A stretch of 64,000 nucleotides of DNA from Paenibacillus vini (GCF_018403325.1 NZ_BOSL01000013.1:107736-171735); one strand, 5' to 3'. Counted from the stretch's first letter, positions 43,934-54,449 are shown. Notes: generated by a model not told the origin, from the sequence alone. Numbers and translations: made by a program.

Positions 43934-45328
43934 ATGAAAGTCAGAAAGCTATGGAGTTTGATGCTGGCTTTAACTTTGGTCGCCGGACTTGCGGTCGGCT
44001 GCGGTAACAAAAACGAAGGATCCGACACAACGAACTCGGGGGCCAATTCAGGAACCGCTCCAGCCAAAGCCGGAGAGATCTACTTCCTGAACTTTAAGCC
44101 GGAAATTGCTCCGGTTTACGAGAAGATCGCCAAGGATTATGAAGCTGAAACAGGCGTGAAAGTGAAAGTCGTAACCGCGGCTGCCGGAACTTATGAGACT
44201 ACGCTTAAGGCTGAAATCGCCAAATCTGACGCTCCGACGATTTTCCAAATCAACGGTCCTGTCGGTTATCAGAACTGGAAGGATTACTCCCTCGACTTGA
44301 AAGACACCAAGCTCTACAGCTACTTGTCCGACCAAAGCCTTGCCGTAACTAATGAAGGCGGCGTTTACGGGATTCCTTATGTCGTAGAAGGCTATGGCAT
44401 TATCTACAATGACGCGATTATGAAGAAATACTTCGAGTTGTCGGATAAAGCCGTTTCGGTATCCTCGATGGCCGATGTCAAAAACTTCGATACTTTGAAA
44501 GCGGTTGTTGAAGATATGACCGCGAAGAAAGACCAATTGGGAATCAAGGGCGTGTTCTCCTCCACTTCGCTGGCTGCCGGCGAACAATGGAGATGGCAAA
44601 CTCACTTGGCCAATATGCCGCTGTACTATGAATTCAAAGATAACACCGAATATGACAACACGATTTTGGCCGGTCTTGCCTCCAACGAAGTCGAATTCAA
44701 ATACAATCCGAACTTCAAAAACATTTTTGATCTCTACATCAACAACTCGGTTACGAAAGGCTCCCTCTTGGGCAGCAAATCTGTAACCGACTCGATGGCC
44801 GAGTTCGCACTGGGTCAATCCGCAATGGTTCAAAACGGAAACTGGGGATGGTCCCAAATCAACGAAGTGGACGGCAACGTAGTTAAAGCCGAAGACATCA
44901 AGTTCCTGCCTATTTACACCGGTGTTGCCGGCGAAGAAAATCAAGGTCTCGCTATCGGTACGGAGAACTACTTCTCCATCAACAGCAAAGTATCGCCTGA
45001 GAAACAACAAGCTTCGATCGCTTTCCTGGAATGGCTGTTCTCCAGTGACAAAGGTAAAGCATACGTAACGAACGATCTCGGATTCATCGCTCCATTCAAC
45101 ACGTTCAACGATAACGAAAAACCTGCTGATCCGCTGGCTAAAGAAGTGAGCAACTGGATGGCTAAAGACGGTATCGTATCTGTACCTTGGACGTTCGCTG
45201 CATTCCCTAGCGAAGAGTTCAAGAACGTATTCGGCGACGCGTTGCTGCAATACGCTCAAGGCAACAAAACTTGGGATGAAGTTGTAACGATCTTTAAAGA
45301 CAGCTGGAAAGCTGAAAAAGCCAAGTAA
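43934..45328 (+). CDS. Sugar ABC transporter substrate-binding lipoprotein
   Basis: 464 residues from ATG 43934 behind gaggggg; the frame upstream crosses the operator repeats and is not used. Lipoprotein signal LWSLMLALTLVAGLAVGCG with the lipid Cys near residue 21, followed by the solute-binding protein family 1 fold (EIAPVYEKIAKDYEAETGVKVKVV). Binds an oligosaccharide or similar sugar outside the membrane for the two permeases downstream. The ATPase is not in the cluster; MsmX-type shared ATPases serve such systems. Substrate unknown. Confidence 0.88.
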   Translation: MKVRKLWSLMLALTLVAGLAVGCGNKNEGSDTTNSGANSGTAPAKAGEIYFLNFKPEIAPVYEKIAKDYEAETGVKVKVVTAAAGTYETTLKAEIAKSDAPTIFQINGPVGYQNWKDYSLDLKDTKLYSYLSDQSLAVTNEGGVYGIPYVVEGYGIIYNDAIMKKYFELSDKAVSVSSMADVKNFDTLKAVVEDMTAKKDQLGIKGVFSSTSLAAGEQWRWQTHLANMPLYYEFKDNTEYDNTILAGLASNEVEFKYNPNFKNIFDLYINNSVTKGSLLGSKSVTDSMAEFALGQSAMVQNGNWGWSQINEVDGNVVKAEDIKFLPIYTGVAGEENQGLAIGTENYFSINSKVSPEKQQASIAFLEWLFSSDKGKAYVTNDLGFIAPFNTFNDNEKPADPLAKEVSNWMAKDGIVSVPWTFAAFPSEEFKNVFGDALLQYAQGNKTWDEVVTIFKDSWKAEKAK

Positions 45329-45340
45329 TTAGCATGTACT

Positions 45341-45388
45341 TTCATGCCGCGGTGGGCCAAACCGGTGCACCGTGGCATATTTTATGAC
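45341..45388 (+). terminator. Partial terminator between binding-protein and permease genes
   Basis: atgccgcggtg...caccgtggcat stem with a short AT-rich tail; such hairpins raise binding-protein mRNA over permease mRNA. Confidence 0.6.
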
Positions 45389-45454
45389 CGATTACTCATA
45401 GAGGACCATTTCTGACTCGCCATTTTTTTAATCCTGGGTAAGGAGAAGAACACC

Positions 45455-46297
45455 ATGCAGAAATCGATAAAAAGATATTTCGCCCTTTTTGCATTACCGA
45501 CAGTTCTGGCCTTTACGGTCATGTTCATCATTCCGTTTGTTCTCGGCGTGTACTTGTCTTTTACGGAATTTACGACAGTCACGGATGCGAAATGGGTAGG
45601 CCTCAGCAATTATCTTAAAGCCTTCTCGAATAAAGAATTTCTGAATGCATTGTGGTTCACGGTCAAGTTTACGGTTGTCTCCGTGTTAACGATCAATGTG
45701 TTCGCGTTTCTTCTGGCCATGCTGTTGACCCGGGGAAAGAAAGGGACCAATCTGTTCAGAACGATTTTCTTCATGCCAAATCTGATCGGCGGAATCGTGC
45801 TGGGTTACATTTGGCAGCTTATCATTAACGGTATACTGATTAAATTCGATGTAACTTTAACCTCCAGCGCCAACTACGGCTTTTGGGGACTCGTTGTACT
45901 TATGAATTGGCAATTAATCGGGTATATGATGATCATTTATATTGCCGGCATTCAAAATGTGTCCAAGGATGTTATTGAAGCGGCCATGATCGACGGAAGT
46001 ACCCGTTTCGGTATATTGCGTAACGTGACTATCCCGCTCGTGATGCCTTCCATTACGATCTGTTTGTTCCTGAGCTTATCGAACTCGTTTAAGCTGTTTG
46101 ACCAGAACCTGGCGCTAACAGCCGGGGCACCGTCGAAGCAAACCTCGATGCTGGCGCTGGATATTTACAACACGTTCTACGGCAGCGTAGGCTGGGAAGG
46201 CGTCGGTCAAGCCAAAGCGGTTGTATTCTTTGTACTGGTCGCCCTGATCGCATTGATTCAACTTGTCGCAACAAGAAGCAAGGAGGTTGAGAGCTGA
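45455..46297 (+). CDS. Sugar ABC transporter permease (MalF-like)
   Basis: 280 residues with six membrane helices and the EAA loop (VIEAAMIDGSTRFGILRNVTIPLVMPS) that contacts the ATPase. ATG 45455 follows taaggag. The stop overlaps the next start by one base (TGATG), so the two permeases are coupled. Confidence 0.9.
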   Translation: MQKSIKRYFALFALPTVLAFTVMFIIPFVLGVYLSFTEFTTVTDAKWVGLSNYLKAFSNKEFLNALWFTVKFTVVSVLTINVFAFLLAMLLTRGKKGTNLFRTIFFMPNLIGGIVLGYIWQLIINGILIKFDVTLTSSANYGFWGLVVLMNWQLIGYMMIIYIAGIQNVSKDVIEAAMIDGSTRFGILRNVTIPLVMPSITICLFLSLSNSFKLFDQNLALTAGAPSKQTSMLALDIYNTFYGSVGWEGVGQAKAVVFFVLVALIALIQLVATRSKEVES

Positions 46298-47130
46298 TGC
46301 AAAAAACAAGGGGCAGAGATTCTGTTGTAGTTACAGTGCTATTCATTCTAGCCGTACTGTTTTTGGCACCGATCCTGATCGTGCTGATGAACTCCTTCAA
46401 GGGAAAGTTCTTCATCAGCGACACTCCGTTCAAGCTTCCCGATGCCCAAACCTTCATTGGTCTTAAAAACTATACGGGCGGCGTTGCCAAGATCGGATTT
46501 TTCAATGCTTTCGGAAACTCATTGTTTATTACGGTATGCTCCGTGGCCGTCATCGTGCTGCTTACAGCTATGACCGCCTGGTACATTACCCGGGTCAAAA
46601 CGAAATTTACTAAAATGCTCTACTTCATTTTTGTATTCTCGATGATCGTTCCTTTTCAGATGGTCATGTTTACGATGTCGAAAGTGGCTAACATTTTGCA
46701 CGTGGACAATTTGGTCGGGATCATTTTCATCTATCTGGGATTTGGAGCCGGGTTGTCGGTGTTCCTGTTCAGCGGGTTTGTGAAGTCGATACCGCTCGAA
46801 ATTGAAGAAGCCGACCTGATCGACGGCTGTAACCCGGTCCAATCCTTCTTTAAAGTGGTTCTGCCGATATTGAAGCCGATTGCGATTACCGTGGCTATCC
46901 TCAACGTCATGTGGATCTGGAACGACTACTTGCTGCCTATGCTGGTCATCGGGACCGAGCACAGAACGATTCCGATCGCGATTCAATACTTGAAGGGCGG
47001 TTACGGCTCAATTGATATGGGCGCGATGATGGCGATGCTGGTATTGGCTATTTTGCCTATCGTAATCTTCTATCTGTTCTGTCAAAAATATATTATTGAG
47101 GGCGTCGTTGCCGGCGCTGTTAAAGGTTAA
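46297..47130 (+). CDS. Sugar ABC transporter permease (MalG-like)
   Basis: 277 residues with six membrane helices and EAA loop EIEEADLIDGCNPVQSFFKVVLPILKP. Pairs with the preceding permease. A terminator (gcaggg...ccctgc with T6, 47177-47221) closes the operon. Confidence 0.9.
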   Translation: MQKTRGRDSVVVTVLFILAVLFLAPILIVLMNSFKGKFFISDTPFKLPDAQTFIGLKNYTGGVAKIGFFNAFGNSLFITVCSVAVIVLLTAMTAWYITRVKTKFTKMLYFIFVFSMIVPFQMVMFTMSKVANILHVDNLVGIIFIYLGFGAGLSVFLFSGFVKSIPLEIEEADLIDGCNPVQSFFKVVLPILKPIAITVAILNVMWIWNDYLLPMLVIGTEHRTIPIAIQYLKGGYGSIDMGAMMAMLVLAILPIVIFYLFCQKYIIEGVVAGAVKG

Positions 47131-47176
47131 GGTCAGAAACAATGCCTGAGGCAATAGGCGCAGCGGGCGAAGCAGG

Positions 47177-47221
47177 GTTCTTTACCGGGGGAATAACTTG
47201 CCGGGAAGCCCTGCTTTTTTG
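47177..47221 (+). terminator. Terminator of the sugar ABC operon
   Basis: gcagggttc/gaagccctgc arms followed by six T residues. Confidence 0.75.
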
Positions 47222-47307
47222 TATCCGCCCTTGTTTTCCGGGGGGTTAATTGCTATATTTTCTATGAGTATATGAAGGAAAGATTATAATGTAAGGGAAG
47301 ATCGGAC

Positions 47308-48336
47308 ATGGCTTCAATTACAATTATCGATATTGCTAAAATGTGCGGGGTTGGGGTTACTACGGTTTCCCGGGCGATCAATAATCATCCTGACATCAGC
47401 GAAGAGACCAAAGCAATGATTATGCAGGTCATCAAGGAAAATCATTACGTTCCTAACAACAGCGCCCGGAATTTGAAGCGTTCCGCTTCCAAGACGATAG
47501 CCGTGCTGATCAAGGGGATAACCAATCCGTTTTTTAACCGGATGATTCAGGTGTTTGAAAAAGAGATTCAAAGAAAGAAATATTCGTTCATTCTGCAAAG
47601 GGTGGATGAGAACCAGGATGAAATCGAAGTCGCGATCGAGCTCGAAAAAGAGAAGCGTTTGAAGGGGATTGTTTTTCTCGGCGGATATTTCTCGCATTCC
47701 AAAGAAAAGCTGGATCAGCTTACGGTACCGTTCGTTCTCAGTACGATCGGTATGACGCCGGACTACGATCCGCATGAGTATTCTTCCGTTTCCGTCGACG
47801 ACTTTAAAGAAAGCTACAAGATGGTAGATTATTTATGCAATCAGGGCCATCGCAAAATCGCTATCATAACGGCATCTATGGATGATGTCAGTATCGGTAA
47901 ATTAAGATATGAAGGTTATAAGCAGGCGCTTGAGGATCACGGTCTGGAATTGAACGAAAAGCTGGTATACAGCATGAAAGAAAGCATAGAGAGCTATTCG
48001 ATGGAAAACGGATACGAGGTGACCAAGGAACTGCTCGGTTCCGGCGAGGAATTCACGGCATTGTTTGCCGTATCCGACAGCTTGGCCGTAGGAGCCTGCA
48101 AGGCTATCTTCGAGAGCGGCAAATCGGTTCCGGATGACTATGCGGTCGCCGGATTTGACGGACTTGATATCACCTACTATTACCATCCATCCATTACAAC
48201 GATTCGTCAGCCGGTTGAGGAAATTGCCGAGGAGACGATCAAAATTTTATTTGACCTGATTAATAAAAAAATAACTCACGCCCATAAAACATTCCCGGCG
48301 GAATTGATGATCCGGGAATCGACCGCAAGGAAATAA
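47308..48336 (+). CDS. LacI-family regulator of the sugar operon
   Basis: 342 residues: LacI helix-turn-helix and hinge (TIIDIAKMCGVGVTTVSRAINNHPDIS; NNSARNLKRSASKTIAVL) and periplasmic-binding-like core. Likely represses the ABC genes upstream until a sugar is bound; the operator cluster at 43806-43875 fits. Own promoter expected in 47222-47307. Confidence 0.88.
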   Translation: MASITIIDIAKMCGVGVTTVSRAINNHPDISEETKAMIMQVIKENHYVPNNSARNLKRSASKTIAVLIKGITNPFFNRMIQVFEKEIQRKKYSFILQRVDENQDEIEVAIELEKEKRLKGIVFLGGYFSHSKEKLDQLTVPFVLSTIGMTPDYDPHEYSSVSVDDFKESYKMVDYLCNQGHRKIAIITASMDDVSIGKLRYEGYKQALEDHGLELNEKLVYSMKESIESYSMENGYEVTKELLGSGEEFTALFAVSDSLAVGACKAIFESGKSVPDDYAVAGFDGLDITYYYHPSITTIRQPVEEIAEETIKILFDLINKKITHAHKTFPAELMIRESTARK

Positions 48337-48338
48337 AC

Positions 48339-48379
48339 AAAACCCGGCTTCGCAACGATGGTTGCGGGCCGGGTTATTT
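48339..48379. terminator. Bidirectional terminator
   Basis: aacccggc...gccgggtt stem with an inner cgcaac/gttgcg stem between lacI and the convergent permease gene. Confidence 0.8.
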
Positions 48380-48385
48380 ATCTTT

Positions 48386-49450
48386 TTACAGGAAGAACGA
48401 GCCTGCGATGCCCCCTACAATGCCGATCGCAACCACGGAGACAAAGACGAATATCAGCGCTTTTCTAGGGAAAGACCGCGCGACCATGAGCATGGACGGA
48501 AGGCTGACGGTTGGCAGCGTAAGCAGCAGGGCCGCCGCCGGGCCGGTCCCCAGGCCCAGGGCTACGAAGGACTGGATAATCGGAATTTCCGCCGCCGTCG
48601 GGATAACGAACAGCGTACCTACGATGGCAAATACGATAATGGCGGCGATACCGGTTCCCAGTGCAACAGGGAACATCGTGTGCTGAAAGGCACCCAGCAG
48701 CAGAACGGAAATGGCGTAAGCCGGGACGACATTAAGAATCATCAGGCCTAGGCTTTTGAGCCAGCGCACCCAGAAAGAGCGTTGCTCTTCTTCCATCTCC
48801 TGAACGGGCGGCTCAGGGATTGCTGCCGTTTCATTCGTATTCGCAAACCGGTTCGCAAAGTAGCTGACTCCGAAGGTCAAGATCAACCCGAAGGCAAGCC
48901 GGAGTAGGGTAAACTTCCACGAGAGCACAAACGCCATAAATATGAGCGTGGCCGGATTCAGCACCGGATTGCCGATCCAGAAGGCGAGGCTTGCGCCGAC
49001 CGAGACGTTTTTACGGCGAAGACCGCAGGCGACGGGCGCAGCACAGCAGGAGCACATCATGCCGGGCAAGGAAGCGACGCCGCCGAGAAGCGTGCTCTTA
49101 AAGTTGGCTTTGCCAAGCACTTTATAGAGCCATTTGGACGGCAGCAGTACTTGTACAAGGGAGCCGAGCAGGATGCCCAGAACGGCGGCTTTCCATACCG
49201 ATTTGAAATAGGCGGCCGCGTATTCGATAGCCGAGCTCCAGGAAGGAGCTGCGGAGACGTCCGAGCCGAGAATCGACGAGCCGATCGAGTGGTTCGCCGC
49301 GGCTTTGAATGCTTTTTCATAATACGGCCACCACTTAACATAACTTAAGCCGGCAATGGCAATGATGACAAAGAGGACGACGAAGAATATAGTCTTGAGC
49401 GTACGAGGAGTACGTGGATTGAGAGAGTGTGTTTTCGTTGATGTTGCCAT
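48386..49450 (-). CDS. Permease of the DUF318/ArsP_1 family
   Basis: 354 residues from ATG 49450 behind gtgggggaa. Two blocks of membrane helices separated by a charged loop (FANTNETAAIPEPPVQEMEEEQRSFW). Each block has the family signature: MMCSCCAAPVACGLRRKNVSVGASLAFWIGNPVLNPATL and VGTLFVIPTAAEIPIIQSFVALGLGTGPAAAL. The CSCC cysteines are typical of family members linked to metal or organoarsenical efflux. Substrate is not known. Confidence 0.78.
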   Translation of the reverse strand: MATSTKTHSLNPRTPRTLKTIFFVVLFVIIAIAGLSYVKWWPYYEKAFKAAANHSIGSSILGSDVSAAPSWSSAIEYAAAYFKSVWKAAVLGILLGSLVQVLLPSKWLYKVLGKANFKSTLLGGVASLPGMMCSCCAAPVACGLRRKNVSVGASLAFWIGNPVLNPATLIFMAFVLSWKFTLLRLAFGLILTFGVSYFANRFANTNETAAIPEPPVQEMEEEQRSFWVRWLKSLGLMILNVVPAYAISVLLLGAFQHTMFPVALGTGIAAIIVFAIVGTLFVIPTAAEIPIIQSFVALGLGTGPAAALLLTLPTVSLPSMLMVARSFPRKALIFVFVSVVAIGIVGGIAGSFFL

Positions 49451-49627
49451 GTATGTTCCCCCACAGTTTGTTATTTTCAAAGACACGAATTACAGTATAA
49501 CATAATGAGACAAGGCTGCATTATTGATTTGCCTTTCCCGGGCCGATTGGAGTACGATTTAGAGTGGAGCAGGCAATGGAAAGACCTTTAAATATATTTT
49601 TATATACGGAAGGAAAGTGATTCATAG

Positions 49628-50677
49628 ATGGCAGCAGCGGATTCAGTAAAGTTGACTTCATTATCCAGTAAGGGTGGCTGCGGATGTAAAATCGGCCCTG
49701 CCGACTTGATGCAGGTGATTCGGAGTTTGCCTCAATCGGAGCCGAACCCCGACTTGCTCGTGGGCTTGGATACGAGTGACGATGCGGGCGTGTACCGTTT
49801 GTCCGGGGACATGGCTCTGGTGCAGACGGTGGATTTTTTTACGCCGATCGTGGATGATCCGTATTCCTTCGGCCAAATTGCGGCAGCCAATGCGATCAGC
49901 GATATTTACGCCATGGGCGGCAAGCCGTTGACCGTGCTTAATATTGTAGCTTTTCCGATTTCCACTTTGGATAAAAGCATTTTGGCGGATATTTTGCGCG
50001 GGGCTGCGGATAAAGTCCGGGAAGCGGGAGCTACGCTGGTAGGCGGTCACTCGATCGACGATAAGGAGCCCAAGTTCGGCCTTGCCGTGACCGGCCTTGT
50101 TCATCCCGACAGAATCAGAACGAATGCGGGAGCGAAGGCCGGGGACAAGCTGATCCTGACGAAGCCGATCGGGGTAGGCATTATGACGACTTCGATTAAA
50201 AAGGATGCGCTGACTCCGGAAGAGACGCAGCGGGTTACCCGCGTGATGGCGACCTTGAACAAGACGGCTGCCGAGACGATGGAGCCTTACGATGTTCACG
50301 CCTGCACGGACGTGACCGGCTTTGGCCTGATGGGCCATACGTTGGAAATGGCGAAAGGAAGCGGATGCGGAATCCGTATTAAACATAGCGATGTTCCTGT
50401 TCTGCCGCGCGTGCGGGAGCTTGCCGAGCAAGGAAATGTACCAGGCGGAACGAAAAACAATTTTGCTCATGTCGAGGTGGATATCGATTTCCCTGCGGAG
50501 CTGGACCAAATCGGCCGCTGGATTCTGTGCGATGCGGTGACCTCGGGCGGCCTGCTCATTTCGGTGGAGGCCGGACAAGCTGATGAGCTGCTGCAGGCGC
50601 TTGTGCAAGCCGGTGTCGAGGCAAGCCTGATCGGGGAAGTTACCGAACAACATCCTGGACGCATCGTTGTGGAGTAG
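49628..50677 (+). CDS. selD: Selenophosphate synthetase (selenide, water dikinase)
   Basis: 349 residues from ATG 49628 behind gaaggaaag. Catalytic motif GGCGCKIG near residue 17 with Cys, not selenocysteine. AIR-synthase-like fold with metal and ATP residues (GLDTSDDAGVY; DFFTPIVDDPYSFGQIAAANAISDIYAMGG). Makes selenophosphate from selenide and ATP. mnmH follows 27 bases downstream, so the product is used for tRNA selenouridine; no selA, selB or SECIS-related gene lies in the window. Confidence 0.93.
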   Translation: MAAADSVKLTSLSSKGGCGCKIGPADLMQVIRSLPQSEPNPDLLVGLDTSDDAGVYRLSGDMALVQTVDFFTPIVDDPYSFGQIAAANAISDIYAMGGKPLTVLNIVAFPISTLDKSILADILRGAADKVREAGATLVGGHSIDDKEPKFGLAVTGLVHPDRIRTNAGAKAGDKLILTKPIGVGIMTTSIKKDALTPEETQRVTRVMATLNKTAAETMEPYDVHACTDVTGFGLMGHTLEMAKGSGCGIRIKHSDVPVLPRVRELAEQGNVPGGTKNNFAHVEVDIDFPAELDQIGRWILCDAVTSGGLLISVEAGQADELLQALVQAGVEASLIGEVTEQHPGRIVVE

Positions 50678-50704
50678 GAAGTCTTATAGAAGGAGTCAAA
50701 CATC

Positions 50705-51754
50705 ATGTTTCAAGACATAACCATTGAAGATCTGGCTGTGCGCAAAAAGGGGGAACTGGTCCTGATCGACGTCCGTTCTCCTTCGGAGTACGCGGAGTCC
50801 AGCATTCCCGGCAGTATCAACATTCCGCTGTTTAACGATGAGGAAAGAGCGGAGATCGGGACGCTGTATAAGCAGGTCAGTGTAGATGCGGCGCAGGAAC
50901 GCGGGCTCGAGATCGTTTCGGCCAAGCTGCCGGCATTTATTAAAGAGTTTGCGGCGATTCCAGAGAAGAAAGCCGTGTTCTGCTGGCGGGGCGGTATGCG
51001 CAGCAAAACGACGGCAACGCTGTTGTCCCTGATGAACATCCATGCCTACCGGTTGTCCGGCGGCTTCCGGGCTTACCGCCAATGGGTCGTAGCTATGCTG
51101 GAGACGATGTCGTTCGAACCCCCGGCTTATGTCATTCATGGAAATACCGGAAATGGCAAGACGGCACTGTTACGGAAGCTGAAACAAAAGGGCTATCCGG
51201 TCCTTGACCTGGAGGACATGGCCGGGCATCGGGGATCGGTTTTCGGCGAAATCGGACTTCGCTCCCATAACCAGAAAACGTTCGACGCCTTGCTGCTGGA
51301 TGAACTGCTGCTGTATCAGAAGGCTCCTTATATACTCATGGAGGCGGAGAGCAAGCGGATCGGGAAGGTTGTTATTCCGGAGCTGGTCATGGCCAAGAAG
51401 GATCAGGGTACCCATATCCGGGTAGAGCTTCCGATTGAAGCACGCGTGCAGACGATCCTGGAAGATTACCAGCCCTGGGATCATCCGGAGGCTTGCGCCA
51501 AGGCTTTTTCAAAAATCGAGTCCCGCATTCACCGGCCCATCGCCGTAGAAATCGGAGACAGTTTGAAGAACGGCAATTATGAACGAGCCGTGGAGCTTCT
51601 GCTGCTCTATTATTACGATCCGCGGTACGAACATTCGGAAGAGCAGTATGAGGGGGCCGAGTTTACGACCATCCGTGCCGATTCGGTAGATGAGGCGGTT
51701 CTTGCGGTCGAGCAATTGCTTGAACGAACCTCGGGTCAACGTGTAAATGGATGA
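50705..51754 (+). CDS. mnmH: tRNA 2-selenouridine synthase
   Basis: 349 residues. N-terminal rhodanese domain with active Cys in VFCWRGGMRSKTT (near residue 98), then a P-loop domain (HGNTGNGKTALLRKL near residue 145). Converts 2-thiouridine at tRNA wobble position 34 to 2-selenouridine through a geranylated intermediate, using selenophosphate from SelD. Ribosome site agaaggag. Operon with selD; terminator follows. Confidence 0.93.
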   Translation: MFQDITIEDLAVRKKGELVLIDVRSPSEYAESSIPGSINIPLFNDEERAEIGTLYKQVSVDAAQERGLEIVSAKLPAFIKEFAAIPEKKAVFCWRGGMRSKTTATLLSLMNIHAYRLSGGFRAYRQWVVAMLETMSFEPPAYVIHGNTGNGKTALLRKLKQKGYPVLDLEDMAGHRGSVFGEIGLRSHNQKTFDALLLDELLLYQKAPYILMEAESKRIGKVVIPELVMAKKDQGTHIRVELPIEARVQTILEDYQPWDHPEACAKAFSKIESRIHRPIAVEIGDSLKNGNYERAVELLLLYYYDPRYEHSEEQYEGAEFTTIRADSVDEAVLAVEQLLERTSGQRVNG

Positions 51755-51781
51755 GTTACGAAGTGAATAGAAATGAAGTTG

Positions 51782-51822
51782 AGACCGTACGCTGATGGTT
51801 TGGCGGACGGTCTCTTTTTTGC
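51782..51822 (+). terminator. Terminator of selD-mnmH
   Basis: gagaccgtacgc...gcggacggtctc stem followed by T6. Confidence 0.8.
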
Positions 51823-51903
51823 GGGGTACAGGGTAATTCTGGATATTTTGTTTAAAACATCTTAGAATGGAGAGAAGTATCCAGGAGAGAGGATGGGATA
51901 GAG

Positions 51904-54280
51904 TTGAATAGGAAAAGAACGAGGGCAAGCCAGTTCAACCGGATGACGAGATTGGCTTGTACCAGCTTGGTAGCGGTTTCAGTGTTGCTGCCTGCGGGGC
52001 TGGCCCGAGCTGAGACAAGCTCTGGAACTTATGATTATTTGCCGGTCGAGACCCGGTTGAAGATTGCTGCCGGTGAAATTCCGATGCCGGGAACAACCGC
52101 ACCGGATCCGTCTCAAGCCAAAATTACAAAAGAGCAGGCTGTCGGGAAGGTGAAGGCACTGTTGCCGGAGTTGAAGGATGCCGTCGCGCAGAATATCACG
52201 CTGGGGGTAACGAATGTATATCCTCCCCCACCGAATCAAATGGTTTGGAATATCGAATGGACCTATCCGTCGGGAAGCATGGGATATGGTTTTAGTTCCC
52301 AGCTTGATGCATTGACCGGAGAGTTGATCAGTATCTATTTAAGTGTCGCCCAAGAAGCAAATGAAAATTATTATCCTCCAAAGCTGACCCGGGATCAAGC
52401 GTTGGAAGCAGCCAAAGCATTTATCGTTAAAGCGGCTCCCTCCATTACGCTGAGCGATCTGAAACAGGAGGGGTACTCGTCCTGGGGACTGAACGAGACT
52501 TCCTTGTTCGGACCGGTTCAATACAGTTTCTATTTTAGCCTGCTGAAGAATGGAATTCCTTCACCCGAATACGTCAATGTATCGCTCAACGGCAACGGCG
52601 ATCTGATCTCCTTTTCCAAATCCTATGACCAATTGAACTACCCGGAGAAGACGGCTGCCATTTCCCAGACCGTTGCAGAGCAAACTTTTGCTAAAGAATT
52701 GGATGTCGAGCTCAGTTATATTCCGATATACAAGGATAATAAGGTCAGTAAATATATCCTGGCTTGGAATCCGTCGGAGAATGCGACTTATCCGATTGAT
52801 GCCTTAACCGGGAAAAGGCTAAGTTATCAGGGGGAAGACCGTATATGCGGAAGTCCCGGCGGGCAAGAAACAGTTTGCTCCTCGTACGGCCAAGACAGAA
52901 CTGACAGCTGACGAGGCGAAAAAACTGGTGGAACAAGTCTTTACGATTCCCAAGGGTCGAACTTTATTGTATTCATCGCTTGATTCCGATTACGCCGATC
53001 CTGAGCGCAAATTGTGGAGATTGACCTGGGGAGAACAGCCGGGAAGATTGTACGCGGGAGGATTCTCGTCACAAACAATCGCAGAGGTTGATGCTTTGAC
53101 AGGACAAATTCTTGAGTTTCGCATGGAAGAATACGCGGGAATGGGGGAGGAAGACGCATCAAGTCCTCCAGCCGGAGCTGTGAAGCTGAGCCAAGCGACA
53201 GTCCGTCAGAAAGCGATCGAACTCGTAAATGCTTTGGCTCCAAATGCAAGCCGGGATTATAAGCTGGCGGAGCAGAAGGAGGCCAATTCTAACAATCAGA
53301 ATAAGAAGAGCTATGGATATCATTTCACTAGATTTGTGCAAGGAATCCCGGTAAGTAACGGCGGAATTTCGCTATCCTTTGATTTATACGGTAACCTGAA
53401 ATATTACAGTTTCGGCCGAACGCCGGGACTCGATCAAATTACCGGACCATCGACCGCAAAAATGGCAAAAGAAGAAGCTCTGAAGGCATACCGGGATCTG
53501 TACGTCATGAAGCTGCAGTACATGAACACCGGCGGTCATTTTGTGGATAACAATTATATCGAGCAGAAAACTTGGCTCGCGTATGGGGCGGAGTCCAAAA
53601 ATCCGGATCGCCCGTTTCAAGTTATTGATGCCGTTTCGGGGCAATGGGTGACGACCTATGATAACATCCGGTATGGGGACGGGAATCCTTCCGTGACCAT
53701 ACCTGCCGATGTGAAAGGGCATCCGGCCGAGCAGGATCTCATGACCTTGATTCAGCATAGGGTAATTGTGCCTGATGAGAGCGGCAACGCGAAGCCGAAT
53801 CAAGAAATTACGGTAGGCGAATGGCTTGGTATGATGGCTCAAGCCGTAACTCCTTATTATAAGGACTATGGCGGTTATTACGGAATGGGAGAACGAAAGC
53901 CGGTATCCGGGGTACCGGTGGATAGTCCATATTATAATGCGGTAGCCTATGCTGCCCAATATAAATGGATCGAGCGAGATGCCGTGTTGAAGGTCGATTC
54001 CAAATTGACGAGAGAAGAGCTCGCCGTTATGCTGACAACGATTGTCAAATACAACAAGCTGGCAGGGTTCCTGGCCGAGGATGAGAGCTTGAATCAATTC
54101 AGCGACAAGTCCTTGATCGGCAGCAAAGGCGAAGTGGCGCTTACCGTTAAACTGGGGCTGCTGCAAGGCCAAAACGGCAAGTTCAATCCGCAAGGCACTG
54201 TCACGAAAGCGGATGCGGCGACGGTTATCATGCAGCTCGTGAAGCTGCAAGGCAAGACGGATCAAACGGTCGCCCAGTAG
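51904..54280 (+). pseudogene. YcdB/YcdC-domain surface protein with SLH-like C-terminus, split by a frameshift
   Basis: The first frame starts at TTG 51904, has a signal peptide (TRLACTSLVAVSVLLPAGLARA) and two YcdB/YcdC-like peptidase-inhibitor-type domains, and falls out of frame at about 52831-52846. The +1 frame continues the same protein without break (VYAEVPAGKKQFAPRTAKTE... LTWGEQPGRLYAGG) to 54280. Reading the G5 run at 52830-52834 as G4 restores one protein of about 790 residues. The C-terminal part has SLH-like segments (QFSDKSLIGSKGEVALTVKLGLLQG; FNPQGTVTKADAATVIMQL) that bind cell-wall polysaccharide. It may be a sequence error, a true pseudogene, or programmed slippage. Confidence 0.8.
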
Positions 54281-54403
54281 TTATCTATTAGGCGAGGGGG
54301 CTGTCCCGGTAGCAGTTGCTGCTGCGCGGGGCGGCCTTTTTGCGTGGGGGAGGAACTGGGGAGCGTTGAGTGTTGAGGAGTGAGTAGGGCTGGGGCGTTA
54401 GGA

Positions 54404-54440
54404 ACGTGGGGTACATAGAGAACATAGAGAACATAGAGAA
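54404..54440 (+). repeat. 9-bp tandem repeat (acatagaga)n
   Basis: About four copies of acatagaga in the gap after the SLH protein; a second 9-bp run (cgtggcata)3 lies at 54930-54960. The gap 54281-55071 is rich in repeats and has no gene. Confidence 0.7.
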
Positions 54441-54449
54441 CGTTGTGAT

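Noticed and set aside
49628-50677. Selenocysteine in SelD
   Set aside because: The active-site codon is for Cys (tgc or tgt in GGCGCK) with no in-frame TGA.
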